Shown here piece by piece: positions 62,402 to 64,000 of a stretch of DNA of 64,000 nucleotides. A program made the translations under genes and the position numbers. Where the stretch lies: contig NC_053126.1 of the NCBI RefSeq assembly GCF_010015445.1, positions 15,688,669-15,752,668 of the forward strand, given 5' to 3'. Position 1 is the stretch's first letter. The number at the start of each line of letters is the position of its first letter. The notes under the pieces were generated by a model. It ran no database searches and was not told where the DNA came from. It saw only the letters and a list, made by a program, of their open reading frames with translations. The stretch comes from Perca fluviatilis (Eukaryota; Chordata; Actinopteri; Perciformes; Percidae).

Positions 62402-62922
62402 TAGCCTCGTGAGACCTTCCTGATCTCGCGAGCTCCAGTTTTCCACTCGCAGATCAGTCTGGCATCTTGAGATAGAGAAAATTTGGAGCTGCTCGCCAAA
62501 CGACCGGGCCAATCAGCGTTGGTTTTAAGGTGGGTTAGGTGGTGATAGACAGATGGTTTATCCAATCAGCTAACCAGTATTTTCAGACAGCGGTCCGGGA
62601 ACCTGAAATGGGGCCTTTTAATTCCTAAATTCTCGTTACACAAACGGCAAATGTCCTTTACCGACATGTTGCTTGCTTGCTGAGCTAACGAGCTATGCTT
62701 TGCCTGCAGCAGCAGGGGCGGGCTTGTGGTTGTATTTTCATACACTTCGTGGATCTGATTGGTTGATTTGGCCCGTCTATCACCAACATAGGTGATAGAC
62801 AGATGGTTCATCCAATCAGCTTACCAGTATTTCCGTCCCTTCCCAAAGGTTCTCCAACGGAAAGTTCCCAGATGGATATGCCGAGCAAATGCGAAGCAAT
62901 CCATCTGGCGGAGTCAGGTTAG
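62402..62922. mobile_element. Insertion inside MITE copy 2, 521 bp, 8-bp target duplication
   Basis: Flanked by exact TCATAAGG (62394-62401 and 62923-62930); copy 1 has a single TCATAAGG there. Ends are TAGCCTCGTG and (reverse) CTAACCTGAC, only loosely inverted. Internally GGTGATAGACAGATGGTT to CCAGTATTT is duplicated at 62541-62584 and 62791-62834, and GTCTATCACC/GGTGATAGAC forms a short palindrome near 62775. An 8-bp duplication points to hAT or a similar superfamily. Confidence 0.85.
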
Positions 62923-63123
62923 TCATAAGGAGCAAGGTTACCTCCCCTTTCTCTGCTTTACCCACCCAGAAAATTTGGCCCACCCATGAGAAAGAGAGAG
63001 ACATCATTACATGCAAACGAGCAAAGTGGCAGTTGGTCAAGGCCACACACCTCCCCCCCCCCTCCACATTGCCCCCCCTCTCTCCTCCTCAATAGCTACA
63101 GACACAGAAATGGCACATACTAA

Positions 63124-63539
63124 TGCTGCGTTCCAGACACAGTTTTTAGCCTGTAAGTTACAACTTCAAGTCATGACTCACGGCTTGGTAGCGTTCCAGG
63201 CAAAGTCACCACAAACCCTTCTAGCTAGCGTTAGCTAGCGGCTACCTAACGTTGACGTTAGCTATCTAGGTTACTTTACGGTGCCTATTTATGTCTATTT
63301 ATTTCTACTTATCACTGTTAATAAACGGCGTCTGTACAGCATCAACCTTAATACATCCATGGCATCAACAGGGGTCGCCATTGTTGTTTATGTGTGTGAC
63401 GTCAAAAACTGTAACTGGGAGTACAACGATCTGGTACGAGTTCACGGGTAGTAAGTTACGGGTTTGATTGCCGTTCCAGGGCACTTTAATGGGTAGAAGG
63501 TTGTGAAAACACGAGTTACGGGTTGCCTGGAACGCAGCA
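63124..63539. mobile_element. Insertion inside MITE copy 2, 416 bp, PIF/Harbinger-like
   Basis: Perfect 13-bp inverted ends TGCTGCGTTCCAG and CTGGAACGCAGCA, flanked by TAA on both sides (63121-63123, 63540-63542), while copy 1 has one TAA at that point. A 3-bp TAA duplication is typical of PIF/Harbinger. The inside has many GTTACGGGT/ACTTGAAG-like short inverted motifs. No transposase. Confidence 0.88.
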
Positions 63540-63572
63540 TAAGGGAAAGCTCATTGTGGGACTGGATCTAGT

Positions 63573-64000
63573 GAGTAAGCCCTGACTGCAGTACGCAGAT
63601 CGAGGAGTGGCTCAATGTGGGTGGAGCTAAACGTTTGACTCCGCCCACTTGCCAAATAGCAATTGGCAGAGCCATTTCTCTATCACTCTGGCTAGTGATG
63701 TGACAACCGGCTCTTTTACGCGAGTCGGTTCAACCGGACGGTTGTTGGTTGGCGAACCGAGTCTATAGATTCGGTCAACGGTTCACGTGCCTGCGGCTGC
63801 GGCATCCGGCTACTCCCGGTCTCGGCAGTAGCCGGGTGCCCGCCCGGTCTGCTCGTGACAGCCTGTAACATTCACTTCTCTAACATTTAACTTAACATAA
63901 CTAAGATAGCATGTGTATTTGTATGTGATGCACTTCCCAATCAATAATGTGTGAATTTCCGAACACAATCACCTAAGATGCATCAGAAACAAGGCTTGGT
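63573..64000. other. Repeat-like sequence to the window edge
   Basis: No gene. From about 63690 (CTAGTGATGTGACAACCGGC, then GGTTCAACCGGACGGTTG) it resembles the left end of another hAT-like element that may continue past or stop near the window edge. Confidence 0.35.

Larger units (their letters stand above)
62204..63572. mobile_element. MITE copy 2, interrupted by two later insertions
   Basis: Begins AAAGGTCCCATGGCATG and follows the 48841-49335 element closely, but is split at 62402-62922 and 63124-63539 by other elements. After about 63572 the similarity to copy 1 stops before the right terminal repeat, so the end is deleted or displaced. Confidence 0.85.

Overview
This window is vertebrate, almost certainly ray-finned (teleost) fish, nuclear DNA. 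Genes are split into many short exons with GT/AG junctions, the introns are packed with microsatellites and small inverted-repeat transposons of types common in teleosts, and the coding exons match vertebrate families almost residue for residue. No prokaryotic, organellar or CRISPR features were seen. All gene models were built by eye from splice sites, reading phase and remembered family sequences; no database search was run.

Layout. (1) prkaca (PKA catalytic subunit alpha), + strand, exons 2-10 at 2935-12915; exon 1 is not visible. (2) samd1 (winged helix plus SAM chromatin protein), + strand, 17327-27976, seven exons, complete. (3) tecr-type very-long-chain enoyl-CoA reductase, - strand, 35162-30350, eleven exons, complete. 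(4) dnajb1 (Hsp40), + strand, 38015-40495, three exons, divergent from tecr. (5) gipc1 (PDZ adaptor), + strand, 45104-47278, six coding exons. (6) a TRIM E3 ligase (RING, B-box, coiled coil, PRY-SPRY), + strand, 50168-52976, six exons. (7) a short-chain dehydrogenase of the C-factor/sniffer-like group, - strand, 56822-53173, six exons, convergent with the TRIM gene. (8) the 3' end of a Na+-activated K+ channel gene (KCNT, Slack/Slick family), - strand, 60980-59774. For all seven complete or near-complete models the exon lengths add up in frame.

The order prkaca-samd1 and (tecr)(dnajb1, divergent)-gipc1 is the arrangement I know from human 19p13.1, so the first half is conserved microsynteny. 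The samd1 (not samd13), dnajb1 and gipc1 identities favour prkaca over prkacb. The genes do not form one pathway: they cover cAMP signalling, CpG-island chromatin, lipid elongation, protein folding, receptor trafficking, ubiquitination, redox metabolism and ion conduction.

No gene-encoded undescribed system is evident. The most unusual content is in the mobile DNA: a roughly 220-bp piece of 28S rRNA carried inside an inverted-repeat element in prkaca; three TTAA-flanked fold-back elements (two of them nested) in samd1 introns, one with a core of four ~200-bp tandem units; and a stack of DNA transposons near 62.2-63.6 kb whose insertion order can be read from target-site duplications. Smaller points are a GC-AG intron in prkaca, a perfect heat-shock element upstream of dnajb1, and a perfect 21-bp-stem palindrome at 41.36 kb.
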